Origin: Trochalopteron elliotii
Lineage: Eukaryota > Chordata > Aves > Passeriformes > Leiothrichidae
Assembly (NCBI GenBank): GCA_024734555.1
Contig: JANPWX010000338.1
Coordinates: 2,753,155-2,817,154 of the forward strand
Reading direction: 5' to 3'
DNA length: 64,000 bases
Position numbers and translations under genes: made by a program. Positions within the stretch are counted from its first letter, which is position 1. Each line of letters begins with the position of its first letter. Below are positions 12,593 to 27,100 of this stretch, one piece after another. Below the pieces are notes generated by a model. The model searched no databases. It was not told the origin of the DNA and worked only from the letters and a program-made list of their open reading frames with translations.

Positions 12593-15500
12593 AAGTCAGA
12601 TAACATTTGTTATTTGGAACATATCTTTACCATATCTTAGCTACAGACTAGTGAAGCAACAGTGTGATCTACAGAAAATTCCTCTTTTGGGGTCTCTTAG
12701 GAAATGAACAATTCTGATAAAGTAACACAGGACTTCATTAGCAACACAGTCATGTAAAGCTTTTTTATTGTTTTCCCACTTCATTTATGGCAAAAGCTTA
12801 CCTGTCTTCTAGATCAGACATCCTTAGAATGTCAAACACACAGTTTCCAGCTTTAAAAAATAAGTGATTCTACTATGATGAAACTCATTATAGTAGAATT
12901 ATTAATAGATTATGTGAAGTTTTGTAGATGTAAAGAGCACGAAGAAAAATCCTTAAAGATTTACTACTGAAATTTATTTAATCAGGAGTTTCTGAATGGA
13001 ATATGTATTTTAACTGCATCAAAAAGTTTTGATTACCATTGATAGAATTTTGCAAAAAGTCAGGGAGAGGTTTAAAGAGGTTTAAAGTGCCCATTGTATA
13101 AATGTATATTTACCATTTACTGATTGATATAGTGTTATGAATTGAATAAACAGAGAATTTCTGGGCTGATAGAATGGGTTATCCAATTTCAATTCAAACG
13201 AATTATATTACTATCATACTGATTGGCACTAAGATTATCAAAGTGGGGAAAAAAAACAAACACAAACCCAAAACAAAACAAAAAAAAACCACAAAGCCAG
13301 AAAGCTGAGACACTTTTACATATGTGAAAAAAACCCAGTGGAAGTTCCAGTTATGAGTTAAGAGGTTGCAACATTGCCTCTTTGGTAGCTATGTTGTTCA
13401 GAGCCCCAGAAACCACCAAAGGAAAACTATGAAGAGATTCAGGATTTAGCTAAAGTATGGTATTACTCTTTTTTGTACCAAAAAAGGATTTGGGGCACTT
13501 GTTTTGTGCCATATCTTCTGCCAAACCATGCACATTGCTGTCTCCATAGAGGAAGGGACTGTGGCCTCTGTGAGAAGGAGGGTTTACCAGCCCTCACAAA
13601 TCCTAGCAATGTCAACTTCTACACAAAGAAAATAACTAATCTAGCACGGTGTAGCAAAGTGAATTATCTGATCTAAAATGGTGCTACAAAACGTTCTTGT
13701 TTTCCTCTATTCAGTCTCTATGTTTAAGTTTTCATGACGCTGTCAACATACTTTGCTGTGCACCATGAACATATTTGTTCTACATTCTGCATTTCAAACA
13801 TTGGACTACAGGTAGTCAAACAGATTTATTGCTTCAATTAATTACCTGTTTGATATCAGAAATATTGGTATCAGATATCAATATATCCATTAATATCAGA
13901 AATAAAAATATTTTCTCTGAACGTTTGTTGCATAGATGAGTTGGGGTTTGGGTTTTTAGAAAGCAGAGTCTTAAACTATGCCTCTTATTATAAAGGAACA
14001 TGGCAAATGTGTGTCTGGACAACTCTGGCACCTCAGTTTATTAAAATATATCATACTAATGTCTTAGAAAACAAGAAATTGAGAGTTTATTCTGGTGTTC
14101 TTGGTGTCAACTTTTGGCAATTCTGCCGGAGGACAAAGTAGGCTCACAGCAATTATAGCAAAAAATATTGGTAGCACCATTCTACAACAATTTGGTTTTT
14201 AGTGTTTTGTTCTGAGTGAATTAATGAACATGTTTATGAAGTTGAGCTATGATTATGGTATAATTTCTTATAAATGCTGAATTGTGGATTCTACTGTGTT
14301 ACGTTAGGGTGCTGTAAATATTGCTGGTTTTTGCTTTTCTTTTTTGAATGGATATCTTTGCAGTATGACCTTACAGACTAATATGATTATCTAAATATGT
14401 TGCAATATTTGAATGCCGTTTGTGGTAGTGCATTATTTATGTAGTTGCTGAAAATTCAGGCCCTGTTTCTCCAGTCAAACCTTGTAAGAATTGTGTAAAG
14501 CAGTGGAAAACCTGGCAGCCAGATTCACTCTACTTCAGGTTAAACATTCTGACTGTTGTCTTAGATTACATATGGATAAGGAACTTTCATGAACAAGTCA
14601 TCCCTTAGGGAGGAAAAATTTGTTCACTCTAATATAAAATAGAGATTACATCCCTCCCCAAACCAAAACATCATAGCAATTTTTGTACTTAATTCCTGAA
14701 AGGAGTGAATTGGTTCAGTTTTTCATGTGGTCTAGCACTTCATGTTGAGGAATGATTCTAACTGATATATAGTTATCAAAACTTGCATTAGCAAAAAGGC
14801 TGAAAGAAGAGAGAAGAGAGTAAATTCAAATAAAAAAGAAAATCTTTGTATTTAAGTAACAGCAATTATCAGAAGTTCTGCTTGTATTAATATTGTCTGA
14901 GCACATTATAGACCATTTGTCATTGCTAATGCATTCCTGTCAAATCAAGCAATATTAGAAGAGGACTTTTATAATGAATATTAATATAAGAGACAGCCAT
15001 AAGTGAAGTAAATTATAGAGGCATACAAATTTAGTATTAACTGCTACAGCAAATAGTCTTCCACTGTAAATCAATTTCTTTTTCTAATGTTAATACAAAA
15101 ATAGGCCACTTGGTAGTCTTCTGAAAGTTGCTGAGCATTGATATGACTTTTCAAGTACTTTGCTCATGTGTCTAACTAAATTAAAAGTCATATTCAGGAG
15201 AATGAGTTTACAGTCTTTGCACTCATCAATTGTGCTGTTTCTGCTCTGTTCTGATATTCTGTTCACACATCAGAACACCTCTCTGCTGTTCAGCCATCTA
15301 TGACAATTCAGGCAAGTTAAGGAATAACTACAAGAATTATCCCTCTAGGTCCGAAATAAGATGAATGAATTTAAGTATTGCTGTCTGTTTTGATACAGGT
15401 TGTGAAAATGCCAGGTTTTGCTTGTTGTTTTGTTTGCTTTTTTAATTCAAGATTCTTTGCTTTTAACTGTCATTGTAAAAATATGCATCTGGATTTGTGT

Positions 15501-15634
15501 TAGAATTTTTTCCTTGATCTCAATTTTGGTGTGTGCTGTTTTGGATTGGGAAGTGGAAGAAAGACTTTGGCACATTAAGTATTATGTGCATGAAGCTGAA
15601 CTTCATAATCTTACCAATATATTGGTTTTGGTTT

Positions 15635-15670
15635 GGGGTTTTTGGGTATCAGTTGGGTTGAGGGGGAGGG
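15635..15670 (+). other. Possible G-quadruplex motif
   Basis: Five G-tracts of at least three (GGGG, GGG, GGG, GGGGG, GGG) lie within 36 bases in a G/T-rich segment on the ZNF385D sense strand. One of the loops is eight bases, slightly longer than the usual seven-base rule, so stability is uncertain. Confidence 0.45.
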
Positions 15671-18600
15671 TTTTTTTCTGGTTAGCGTAATTAGCTACTA
15701 ACATCAAAACAACACTCTTAAAGGAAAATGCTTTTCCAGGGAAATTGTGACTTTTTGTGTAGATATTATTTGGAACTTTTTTCTCAGTACCAAAAAACTC
15801 GTTTAGAATTTTAAGAAGTACATAATAACTACAATCAATGTTTCCAGTAAGGTATAATGATGCTAAAATCTTATTTTTCTACTAGTTTAAGTTGAAAAAC
15901 AAATGTATTTTTCTGATATTTTCTTTGGTAGGTGATGACAGTCACACTTTTGGAGTTTTGAAAGCAATTACCATATGGCTTTTTTGTTGTTGTTGTCATT
16001 GTCATAGTGCTTTGATGGCTAATGGTTCATCGTCTATGATAAAAGCAAAAAATTGGCAAATGTGTATTTAGAATAAGTGTAATTAATTAACTCTAAATGG
16101 GTGTATTATTTTGATTCTGTGTAGGGATATGCTTGAATAGAAACAGATCCTTAAACTGCTTTTCAAACGAGCAAGTATGGAGCAAAGGCGTGATGGAATT
16201 TTAAATAAAATTCTGTCTAGTGACAGGTTTTAGGCATTCGAAGAGCGGAATTTAAGGACCTAAGTCTGAACTTAACCATTTTTAAAGCTTTTGTTCATCT
16301 TCTATCTCTATTTCAGAGACACCTCAGTTTTTAGCATTTAAGTTCCTCACACTGACATAGCAGAATCATCTTTTCCCTTTCTTGTGTTTCACAGAATTAA
16401 ACAATTAGGGATTCATCAGACCTCTTATAGTTGATGCTGATAATATGCTGTTATATTCATCTGGTTTTTAGCTTATATAAGGATCTGCATGTAATAGTCA
16501 AATAGTCTTCTTGGAAATAAGTTAATTACTGTTTATGACTGTGCAACTGTTTCAATTTATCTACAATTACAATCCCACTATGATTTTCAAGTAACTTTTC
16601 AAGATTACCTGGGTCCATATACCATTACCTTTCAAATAAGAAATATATATTTGAAAGCTGAGAAAATCTTGAAAATATAATGGTTTTACAACAAGCTGCT
16701 TGCATTTTTCAGTTCTTCATCATTAGATTTCCATAATCAGGGACACAAAAATGGTTCTTCATTTAGAAAATATAAGTGAGGTGAGGAAGCTATAACATGG
16801 TTTACATTTTTCATGAAGTTATGGTCAGTATGGAGATACTGTGCCTGAAGACAATTATAAATAAGAATAATATTTTAGTTTCATAATATCTATTTTAAGT
16901 GAGCTGAAAACCTTCATTAAAAATGTCCTATTTCTATACAAATTATAATTGATTTCATTGAAGTCAGATTTTCATGTTTCTTACTGTGTTTTACTCAGAT
17001 TTCTAGATTTTTAAATTTTAAAGGGAAGTTAATAGGAGAATGAAATTGAGCCTTCAAGGTATGTAGTTAAGTTTGTTGGAAATGTTGCTTTAGAATAATT
17101 TTCCAAAGGTTTTTATAGAGGAGAATGTAGAAGAGGCAGAAGCGATATGTCAAGATTTTAACAGTGTAGGTGTGTGTCTGTTGTTTTTCTTACTGCTCTG
17201 AGGAACACTAAGTAAAAAAAAGTTTTGAAAAAATAGTTTCGAATTTTCTAGGTAAGGTTCTACTTTTTCTCAACTTTTTATTATCCAACACTATTGAAGA
17301 GTGAAACTATTGTTTACAGGAAATTCATGAGCTTCACTAGCAATGCAAGAAAGTATCATCAGCTCTCTTGGATGTTTTCGAAGTATATTGCATTGACTGT
17401 ATTTTTCCTGAGAAGCAAATAACTTCTGTTAAAATAGTCTTTGCCCAGCATGTCTACAAGTACTCAGTGAATTTCCACTGAAAGTGATTTCACTAGTCCT
17501 TTGAATTGTAACAGTTGATAATGTTATTTGTATCCAAATGGAGCTTTTAGTTTGAGAGAGAGAGATACACTTGTATTTATAAGCTTCCTAAAGACTAACT
17601 ATATAAATGCGATTTTATGCTTCAAGGTGGGAGGAGGAAGGAAGGGCAAACAATGGCCAAGTGACAATGGTTGACATCTAAGGTCCGTTGCAGTTTACGT
17701 GTTTAATGTTCCATTCAATCCATGTAACAATTCAATTCCCTACTTTTCCAAAACAAATGAAGGAGGAAAAAAATAATGAACACACAAATAAATCAAGAAA
17801 ATCTTGTACTTGGGTTTGAATTCCTTTCAGCCAAGATAAGACTATTTGAGTTTCTTTTATGGGAATAATTTGTGTAGTCAATTGAATAAAACCATCTCTT
17901 CTAGAGAGCGTTTGATCTCACTGTAACGTAATTCCCCAAAAAAGTTCACATAAATCTGCTATCTCTTTCCAGCTCCTAAGGAAGAATATTCAGGTGTTGG
18001 CATTTGGTGATGGACAAGGTGTTCATGGACAACATATCCAGTCTTGGCTTTTGTTGTTGGTTTTTAGTTTTTTGGGGGTTTTTTGGTTGGTTGCTTTTGT
18101 TTGTCTTGTTTGTCTTGCTGTCTTTTTGTTGGTTGTCTTTTATTTTTTAATTATTTATTTTTTTATTTCAATGAATATTGATGACGTTGAAACATTCTTA
18201 TCTGTTAGTTTAAATAAACCCTACACTATAAATGTAACTTTAATAACCACGTTAGTGTAGTCTTAGATATGAATGAGAACCAAATCTGAGTCTTTGTGAT
18301 TTTTGCCTCTTTCTAATTCCTGAAATGCATAATTCATTTCAGATGCTTACACCCTCTACCTTCCGCTAGCTTTGGTGGTGAAAGCATGCTGCTTTTGGAG
18401 TGCCAGCCAAGACACCAGGTTCAGGGGCTGCTATCCCTCTCATGCTTCACAGCTGTTACAGGCTATTTTCAGCTTATTACGTGGTATATTTTACTGTAAA
18501 ATGGTTTCTAAGCATGTTTTATTAACCCTGGGTGGGCTAATGTTTGCCTTAAGTGAATCACCAAACATGTTAGTCCTTACCTGACGTCTGTTTCTTTCAG

Positions 18601-21600
18601 ACTAGAGATAGTAAAAGTAATATAATGGCTTTGTTTTAATAGTGTATTTCCCATCTGCACTCTCAGTGCTTCAGAGAGACCAATTTAAAGCATCTGTTTC
18701 CCTCCCAAGCTCCTCGTATACATATGCAACCTTTTCATCTATTATCTTTAGCTTGACATAAGAAGTACAAGGAGCTCTCAGCTAAGCCAAAAGCAACAGT
18801 TTTTCTTGCAGGCTCTGTAGAAGAGTAATCTTTGAATAGCTGCAGGAATTTTCTTAATCGTATTCATAACGTTCCTGTTTACCATTTTTTGGTGGCTTAA
18901 AATGTTAAAAGTAGAAAGTTATAATTTTGTATTTGCTAAGAACTTTAACTGCTTAGGGCCAAGAGGTTGTTTATGATTTTTACTATACATCTTTTTGCAA
19001 GAAAAAATATCACAGATGAATGACAGAAAAGCATGTAGGTAGTGTACCGCTTGGGTTTAAGTCTTGGTATCTAGCTTGTCTCTTTGAGTGTTGATATATA
19101 CAAAAAAAGAAACCAATTCCTTGAGAACTCCTATTAACTTAGTTGACTTTATGAAAATTTTTTGTGCATTAGTTAGACTTACTCCCATGTTATGGAAAAG
19201 TTTATGGGTGCTGTCACTCTTCATTGCATAAGACTTTGATTATAGAGGGAAAACGAAGAGGTTACTATAACATATTTTTCAACAGTGGAAAATAATTTTT
19301 TACTGTAAGATATATAAATTAGGACTCCTGAACCTAATCTCCTTTTTTCTGCCCCCTATTTTTTTCTTTGGAGTGGTTCATGAGAACTGTCATTGTTCTA
19401 ACACTTCTGTATTAAAGTTATTCCCTTCAGTTCTTGGTCATTCTTATATACACTTGTTTTCTATTCATTGTTGACATTGATTTTAATTTTCTTAGGGTGG
19501 GGAATTTTTTCTGTTTCGGTTCAGAAATTATTGATTTCTTCAGTGAAAGTAGAATTGCTCTGAATGAAATGCTCTTAGGGGAATGCAAGGGAATTTCATT
19601 CATGAGGGTTGCTTCCTTACAAACAGCAACAAAGTGAGAAACCTCTACTGACTTCTGTCTTCTGTTGTTATAAAGTAAGTTAGTCCACTCTGATCCAAGA
19701 TCTAGGGCTTTTGCTGTTATAAATGTATTCATCAGTGCTGTCCAAGTTACTGCTTACAGCCTTGATATTAATTGAATCCATGTACTGTTGTTTCTGACTA
19801 TTGTCAGTGTATTCTTAACCAACATTTTTATTTTTCCCTGTGTAAGTTTTCAAGACCACAAGCTGTTCCATGTTTCACCAAAGGCATTCCAGAACTAAGG
19901 GTGCTGCATTTAAATATTGTTCTGTAATCCAATACCGCAAGCAAAGCTATTTCAGAAAATATCAAGAGAAATCAAATAATGGAAAATTATGAAAGGTTCT
20001 TAAAAATTAAAATTTCGATGCAGTGCTTAATTTCCATTGTATTGACCTGAAACGGTTTTCCATAGGGTAGTTATTGAGATGTCATATTTATGTTTTATGC
20101 AAAGAGCAAAGCAAGACTGCAGTATTGCACACCATCCTACCTGCCAGCTCCCATCAAATACTGAGATTTCCATAGGTCATTACTGCAAATTATCAGTTTA
20201 TTTAAGAGGTTCAACAAGCTTAAGTTATGTGGGCTAAGAAAAACAAAAAACTATTGTATGTTGACATATGTGTGAAATTAATGCTAGTTTCTGCCTCATT
20301 TCTGTCACTTTTGATCCTTTTGCAGGGAAATGTTTTGGCCATGATTTCCTCAGCTAAAAAATATTAACTTCTGAATATCTCTTCTCTCAAATACAGAAAT
20401 CATCCTGTGTTAGTGTGCTCAGATACAAAAAGGTTGCCATTAATACTATCCAGATGTAGAATTTATATGTACAGTAAGTGTAAAAGGAAGAAAGAAAATG
20501 AAACAAATGTAGAAATAGGCATATATCCATTTCACTTATCACCTGTCTGAAAACATTCAGAAATGGAAATGTTGACATTTTAACAAATACGTTTTTTACT
20601 CCAATATTCTTGTTCTGGAGTCTTCTAAAGGAAAGAAAAGTATCTACTATTGATGTGTGGCTTTTTTCAGTTTGTTTTTCTCCTCAAGATGCATTAACAC
20701 GATATCATTTTCATTCAATTAGAAATTTATTTCATCTAACTGTGTATATTGGCTTTAACATTCTAAATTATTAGTGCTCATTCAAAGAACAGCACAATTT
20801 AAAATGTCATCAGTAATGGCTGGTCATGACATTCATAATGATATCTTCCTAAAATGGCCAAAAATGACTTGACAAATTGAATGCACTCTCTCTGTGCCTT
20901 TGCATTTGGTAAATATAGCAGTTAGAATATGATCAAGTAATGATTCAGCTTCGATCTCCTAGACAAAGGAGAAAGAATATTCCTAGCAAGTGCTAATTGA
21001 TTATTCTTCTCTCTCTATTACTTTCATGCTGAAATTTTCCTGGCAGACTATGTAAATATTGTTAAGGAGAAGTTATTTTCAGAACCATTCTACCAGGACT
21101 AAGGAGTCTGAGGGGAAAATAAGCTGTATATATTTTAGGCCATGGGAGGAAAATTTTTCTAACATTAATTAAATCTCATGATGTTTAAACTTCTATGGTG
21201 AAAAAGGCATGAACAGAGCTAACAGCAGTTCTTGGTAGGTCTCTAGACCATTTAGATGACTGTGCCTTAAAGATCAATAGAGGGTATGAAAATATACATT
21301 TTGTAAAGAGGTTATCCAGGAGAATTCTAATGACCCACCATCTGGAGAGGGAAAAAACCACAAAATCACAAACCAAACAAATCCAAAGCAGCTGTACTAG
21401 GAGTAAGGTTTTTTGCCAAAGGGTTATTATTGGGAGCATGGTAAAAGATATTAAATTTTCAACTGAAATTTGTGGTTTTACATCTCTTAACCATCTCACT
21501 TGGTGCTCCCTGTCTAAGGTGAGAATGACATTCCTTAAAAAAGAAAAGAGAAGGAAAACATGTTATTTTTTCTCTTTGACTAAATATTCATGTAGAGCAC

Positions 21601-22462
21601 CTACAATATCTGCTTTTCTCCTTAGAAACACGGAAAAATAAATCACTGCATTCTGAATTTAAATCTGCACAAAAAATAGAAATTCTTGAACAGAGATGCA
21701 CCTAGTAAAGCTAAATTTTAGATTTTGTCTCTTTTGTTAATAACTGTCTCTAGAAGTCAGAATTCTGGGCCCTATTTTACACCGTATTTGTTGATGGTCA
21801 CTACTGTCTCCTAAGACAGCTCGTTTAAAAGTGAGTATTTGTTTCACTGGCACACGAGGGACACCAGTCTTCACTGGATGTTTTTTAGTGGACATTGCAG
21901 ATTTTGCAGTGAATAGAAGTACAAGTGGAAGTTAATGACAGCATGTCATCTCAAGCTGACAAGTCACTGGAGAGAAAAGGTAAAGATTTTACTCTAAAAG
22001 AGTAAAAATCTGATGTCCTTTTCCATTCTCTGTCAAGTAATTTGAGTTGAGAGTCTTAATTTGACTATATACCACACATGTTATAGACCCCAAAGAGGGA
22101 TTCAACATGTCTAAGTTATTATTTTTGAAAGAGAGAAATCATTAAAAAGAAGTAGTATGGATTCCTCTAATTTATCAGAGTCTGAAGGAAGTGATCCAGC
22201 AACAAAAGGGACACATTCATTCAGCACCATGTTTCAGCCCTTTGTCTGAGCAGCAGTAGTTCTGGGGTACAGAGAAACTCAAAGGGTGCTCAGACCTGCC
22301 TGCTCTGCAACTTTCTCTTTTCCCTTTTATCTGAACACATGTTATTTCTTATGGTTTCATGTGCATCATGGTAGCATCATTAGCTGTCACTAGACTATTG
22401 AAAATCCTTTTTGGAGAAGGATACTAATGTTGATAGCTAACTGTGGATCCATTTGTCTTGGT

Positions 22463-22486
22463 TATCACACTTTTAAAAGTGTGATA
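22463..22486. repeat. 24-bp perfect palindrome
   Basis: The half-site TATCACACTTTT is followed at once by its exact reverse complement, so the 24 bases are self-complementary with no spacer. No terminator, transposon end or gene edge is recognisable beside it. Confidence 0.95.
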
Positions 22487-23799
22487 CATGCTTTTTACAC
22501 ACTGCTTCTCTCTCCTACTTTTAAAGGTAGATTTGGTCAGAGGTGTCAAAGGCTACAGGAAACATTTCTATTGACTTTTTTTTTCCATTGTGCTTTCATG
22601 ACCTTTGCTACACCCTATCCCCCTTTTGCACTGCCTGTTGCAGCTCTTTCTGCTGTCACGCCCTATTCTTGTCCTCAACTTGTAAGTCAGAAATAGATCT
22701 CTTCAGACTGCAACACAATATTAAAACTCTGTACACTTAAAGATGAAATTTTAGACAGCTAAGTAGAGAAAGTATGAAAAATTATATATTAGACATAAAT
22801 TAAAATCCAGTACAGTTTTCTATAAGCCTCTAGAAACCTGTATCCAGATGCAAAATTAGAAGTATATATTTTCAGGTAATTTTATTTGTTGTATGGTGCA
22901 TTACCAGTTTCAACAACTCATGGTTTCATATTTATGTTTCCAAGAAAATCAAAATAAGAATGAAATCATCCACATTTATAGCTATGAAGAAGAAAGTAAT
23001 TGTGCCAGTGCAAGATGAATGAATTAGTTAATGATATATTTCCTTCTTGATTAATAACTTCTAGGGTTTTGTGATTTACTCTGTGCTTTCAAGAAAAAAC
23101 AGGTACATCTTTCAGCCTAACATTAGGCAATTTTTGTCATTCATGATTTTTCAGTAATTATGATTAAAATAAACAAATAATTTGAATGAAGCTTTGTATC
23201 GTGGAATGCATTTATTCTAATAATCATTGCTAGTGTCTTGCACTACCCTTTTAAAGTACCAGAATTTTCATTCCCCAGATGAAATAGGCCTATTTATGTT
23301 TCAAATGTCATCATCACCAAAATCAAATCCCATACCAGCTTTGAAGACTAATCTCCAGTCATTTTTGTGTTCGTCTTCAGCCTTTGTAAGTGCAAAATTA
23401 CATAATTGATTGTACTTTGGAAAATAACAACAAACCAAACAGCAAAAAAACACCAACTTTTTCTCCTTCATTGTATTGATTGATCAAGCTCATAGCATCT
23501 ATGTTTACCCAAATGTTAGGTCACTTACAGAGCCTAAAACAATTTTTAGCAGCCTGAACCTGCTCTAGGAAGATGGTTGTTAGTTTAGTTGTACACCAAA
23601 ATAACAACTTTCTGATTTGCACCATGATGTAACATGCAAATAAAACAAAACAGGTAGTTATGGCCAAGCCTATAAATCAAATAAAGACCTTAAAAAAAAT
23701 GTCAGGCCAATTATATCAGGTTTTTAACACAGAAGAATTAATTTGAAGAATCATTTGATTATGAAACTTTAGTTGGAAAATTTAATCTCTATCTTCAAG

Positions 23800-24190
23800 T
23801 GGGTCATTGTGAAAGAGTGGAGCAGTAGATTTAGAACAGAGAGGATATGCACTAACAGGCACATCCTGCCAAACACAGATGAGTAATATCTTCATGTGAC
23901 AGTAAACAATCAAGGAATCAACCTCAGTATTTCACATAAGTGAAGATAAAAAAGCAAAAAGAACACTGTTAGTGTTAAAGGGGAGGCTAGAGTGCAGTGC
24001 AGGAAAAATTATTTTAATGCTCCAAGGGGCTTTTAAGATTGTGTTTGGACAGCTGTATGCAATTTTGAGCACACGTATAATCTGAGGCCTTAAAAAGACA
24101 GAGAGATTTAAAAGGTTCACAAAAAGCCAAACTAGAATGACTCATGTTCAGAGGAGTTTCTTATGCAGAAAGCCTGGCAAAGCTAAGACT
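23800..24190 (+). mobile_element. Ancient CR1/L3-like LINE remnant (3' half of ORF2)
   Basis: This plus-strand remnant resembles the C-terminal ORF2 region of old CR1/L3 elements. Recognisable blocks are a Leu-rich segment near 24015-24045, TGTATGCAATTTTGAGCACA (about 24053, the usual 'gtgtgcaattttgggcacc' block), and AAACTAGAATGACTCATGTT (about 24130, the usual 'caactagaatgattca' block), in the expected order and spacing. Stops occur throughout. Boundaries are approximate. Confidence 0.62.
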
Positions 24191-27100
24191 TAACTAAGAA
24201 AACTATTTAGGTAAAGTTATTTTTCAGGTTTCTAAGATGCTGTAGGTGGTGAGAATAATTCAAATCACTTTGAATCTTGTGACAGGGTTGTGGTAAAAGG
24301 GCCAAGTGATACCAAGTGATGAGTGTTAAAATGTAATGCCTGGTCATCTAGTACCATCAGAATATTATAGATAGCGATAAGTATGGCTTGATTTGCTTCC
24401 TAAGTTACTTCATGCAGAATATTTCAGCTACAAATCTGCATGAATTATTCTCATTTTTGCTTTAAATGGTCTGAAAAAATGTTTTTTTACGTGGTTTGTA
24501 AAAATCCTCAGAAACTGTACAACTTTTTTGTATATATGTGTGTATGCATAAATATATTATTATTTACACTTTCTATAAAAAGCTAAAGACTGGTTGAGAT
24601 GATCATAATTTTTCAGTGGGTTAAGCATGGGCTAGTCACTCAGTCAGACAGAGTCACCATTGTGAGAAGCTTACAGAAAATACAGTCTTCATTGCTAATT
24701 CGTGCAGGTAAAGCTGTATATTTAACAGATGTGTGTGGGAGAGGGTGTTGAGTTGATGTGGCTCATTTCCTTCAGGAAACATGGTTGGGGTCTACTGACC
24801 TGTGCTGCTACCCTCAAAGGGACTGTGAGGTGGAGGCCTCACACCAGTTTTGGCTGAGGTGTTGGGGTATGTGAGGCTTGCTCTGAGCGTGTACCTCTGA
24901 ACAGACTCTCAGACAGAGTATTCTGGGGTGGAAATGGATAGTAGGCAACTCCAACTTGGCATGTGCAATACCAGAACTTCCTTTACCTAAACAGTTTTAA
25001 GAATCAAATTCAATTCTATCAGGAAAAAAGCTATGATTTTTGTCATGTGCTTGCTTTCATGCCCAAACTGCAGCTGAATTATTGTTTCAGTGGTGAGACC
25101 CCATTGATGTGTCGTTTTATAGTCCGTATTCTCACCATTTCCTCAGAACCATCCATAGTATAAAACCAGGGAATGCAAATGGAGCCAGGAACTCAAGGAA
25201 CAAATCTGTTCTGGAATCAGAAGAGGTGAACACTCAGTACCTCCATTATTGTTCAGTTTTTACAATCCAATAAAATTTCACGGAGTTGATGGTAAATGCC
25301 CTTACATTAGGATGCAATGGAACATAACAGCCATAGCTGAAATAAGATGTAAGGGAATAAGCAGTGAATGTTATTTTTGGTTAATTTTTAGTTAGTATTT
25401 TTACATACAAAGAGAATTTCCCATTCCAGACTGTGTCATTCTTGTTTCTGTTAGCTGACAATACTCACCTTTCCTTGCTCCTTGCAAGTTTTCTGTTTCT
25501 CCCTATGCATCCTGGCATTAAAACGTTCTGCCAATGCCTCATTTCTCATTGGGAATATACTGGTTTAAAAACCACGCTTCTTCTGGAGGCTGTCCTTCTT
25601 AATAGAATTTTGTTGCCTTGCTGATGGTGTCACATAGGATTACTTGCTCTATTTTCTCTCTCTGATCCTGAATGAAAACACCGTGTTAAATATAAAAACA
25701 ATTTCTGTCTGGCTCTGACTGGTTTAAAGCTACAGTCTTGAGTTTGGCTTGTTGGAGTTTTTTATTTTATTTGAGCAATGTTTTTAAATATTTATGCAGG
25801 CAAATTATTTTTCTTTATAGAACTGGCTGTACTTCAGGGGACTGAGGTAAAAATGTTGGGGCTAGACCTAAGACTTGTTTGAAAGAGGTTGAAAAAGTAC
25901 ATGCCTGATGTGTTAAAAGCTATTGTCTAACAATTTAGCTAGTTTTTCTCTCCTTTTGGACAGCTTTGAACATAAAACAGCTTCTAGGCACAATATCATG
26001 ATCTCCATTCCAAAATGTTGATGGTTATAGATTTTTTTGTTTAGATTTGATTTGGTCTTTTTATTTGGTTTTGCTTTCAAGCTGAAAGTGTCAGCTACTG
26101 CTGAAGACTGAATATTGACCTAGGTGGACCTCAGGTTCCTTTCAAGTGATAGGAAATTCCTGTTTATACCACAGTGGTGATGCAAGGGTGGTTTTTTGAA
26201 TGCATTATTGCTTGACTTTCCTGCATTTTAGACTGGATATTTTTGTGGAGAAATTTCATTATTTCACATTTGAAAGAATGGAATTAGGTATCTCTGGCTG
26301 TGGTTCTTTGGGGGTTATTTTGGCAAACCATCCCTCTTTGGAGATCTGAAGAGGTTTAAATGGTATATACAGATCTGGGTGAGAGAGATAAGCAGACAGA
26401 GAAAGGGATGAGATGATCAAAAGTGCAGGAGAAGTGTCTGGTTTTGAAATTTATTAGAGGGGCTCTGTTCCTGGAATGATCTTTGTCTTGTCTGGAAAAC
26501 CAAGACGCTTAAAATACAAGATTATCCTTCCTCTGCAAACTTGGTTGCAATTAGCTTACAAGTTTTCTCAGAAGTCATTTCCTGTTGATTTCAGAGTCTC
26601 TGTATTTATTACTTATTATGAGGGTCATATGAGCCTTGGGATTTTTAATTTCAAAATTTAGCTAATTTGAATGTGTATAACATCCCAGGTCTTAGTTCCT
26701 GAATTCCAGGAAAAGTGTTTGGAAACTCAGTCATACACTGCAATCAGGTATTAAAAAGACCATTTTTCTTTTTTTTCTTATTACATAACTTTTTTATCAG
26801 CTTTTTACTCTCTCAAATTTGTATGCTTGAGTCTACATCTTTTAATATCTACTGGGCAAATGTCATTTACTGTTTCTTGTTTTGTATAAGCATTTTTCTG
26901 AGTGTCTTCTGACATTTCAAGTAAATGCCTACATTAAAGAGAAGTAATTAGCTATCCATGATGAAGCTGATGTTGTTCAGTGTAAAGTTTCACTAAGCAC
27001 ATAATTTTATTCAAGTTTTAATCACAAACTAAAAATCTGTGAAATAACCAGGCTCAAGGAAGACACAATTATCCTCAGAAAAGGCTTTGCTGTACTTGTT

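Noticed and set aside
24760..24910. GC-richer block with GGTTGGGGTCTACTGACC and similar
   Set aside because: I considered a CR1 or LTR fragment but could not match it in order to any element I know.
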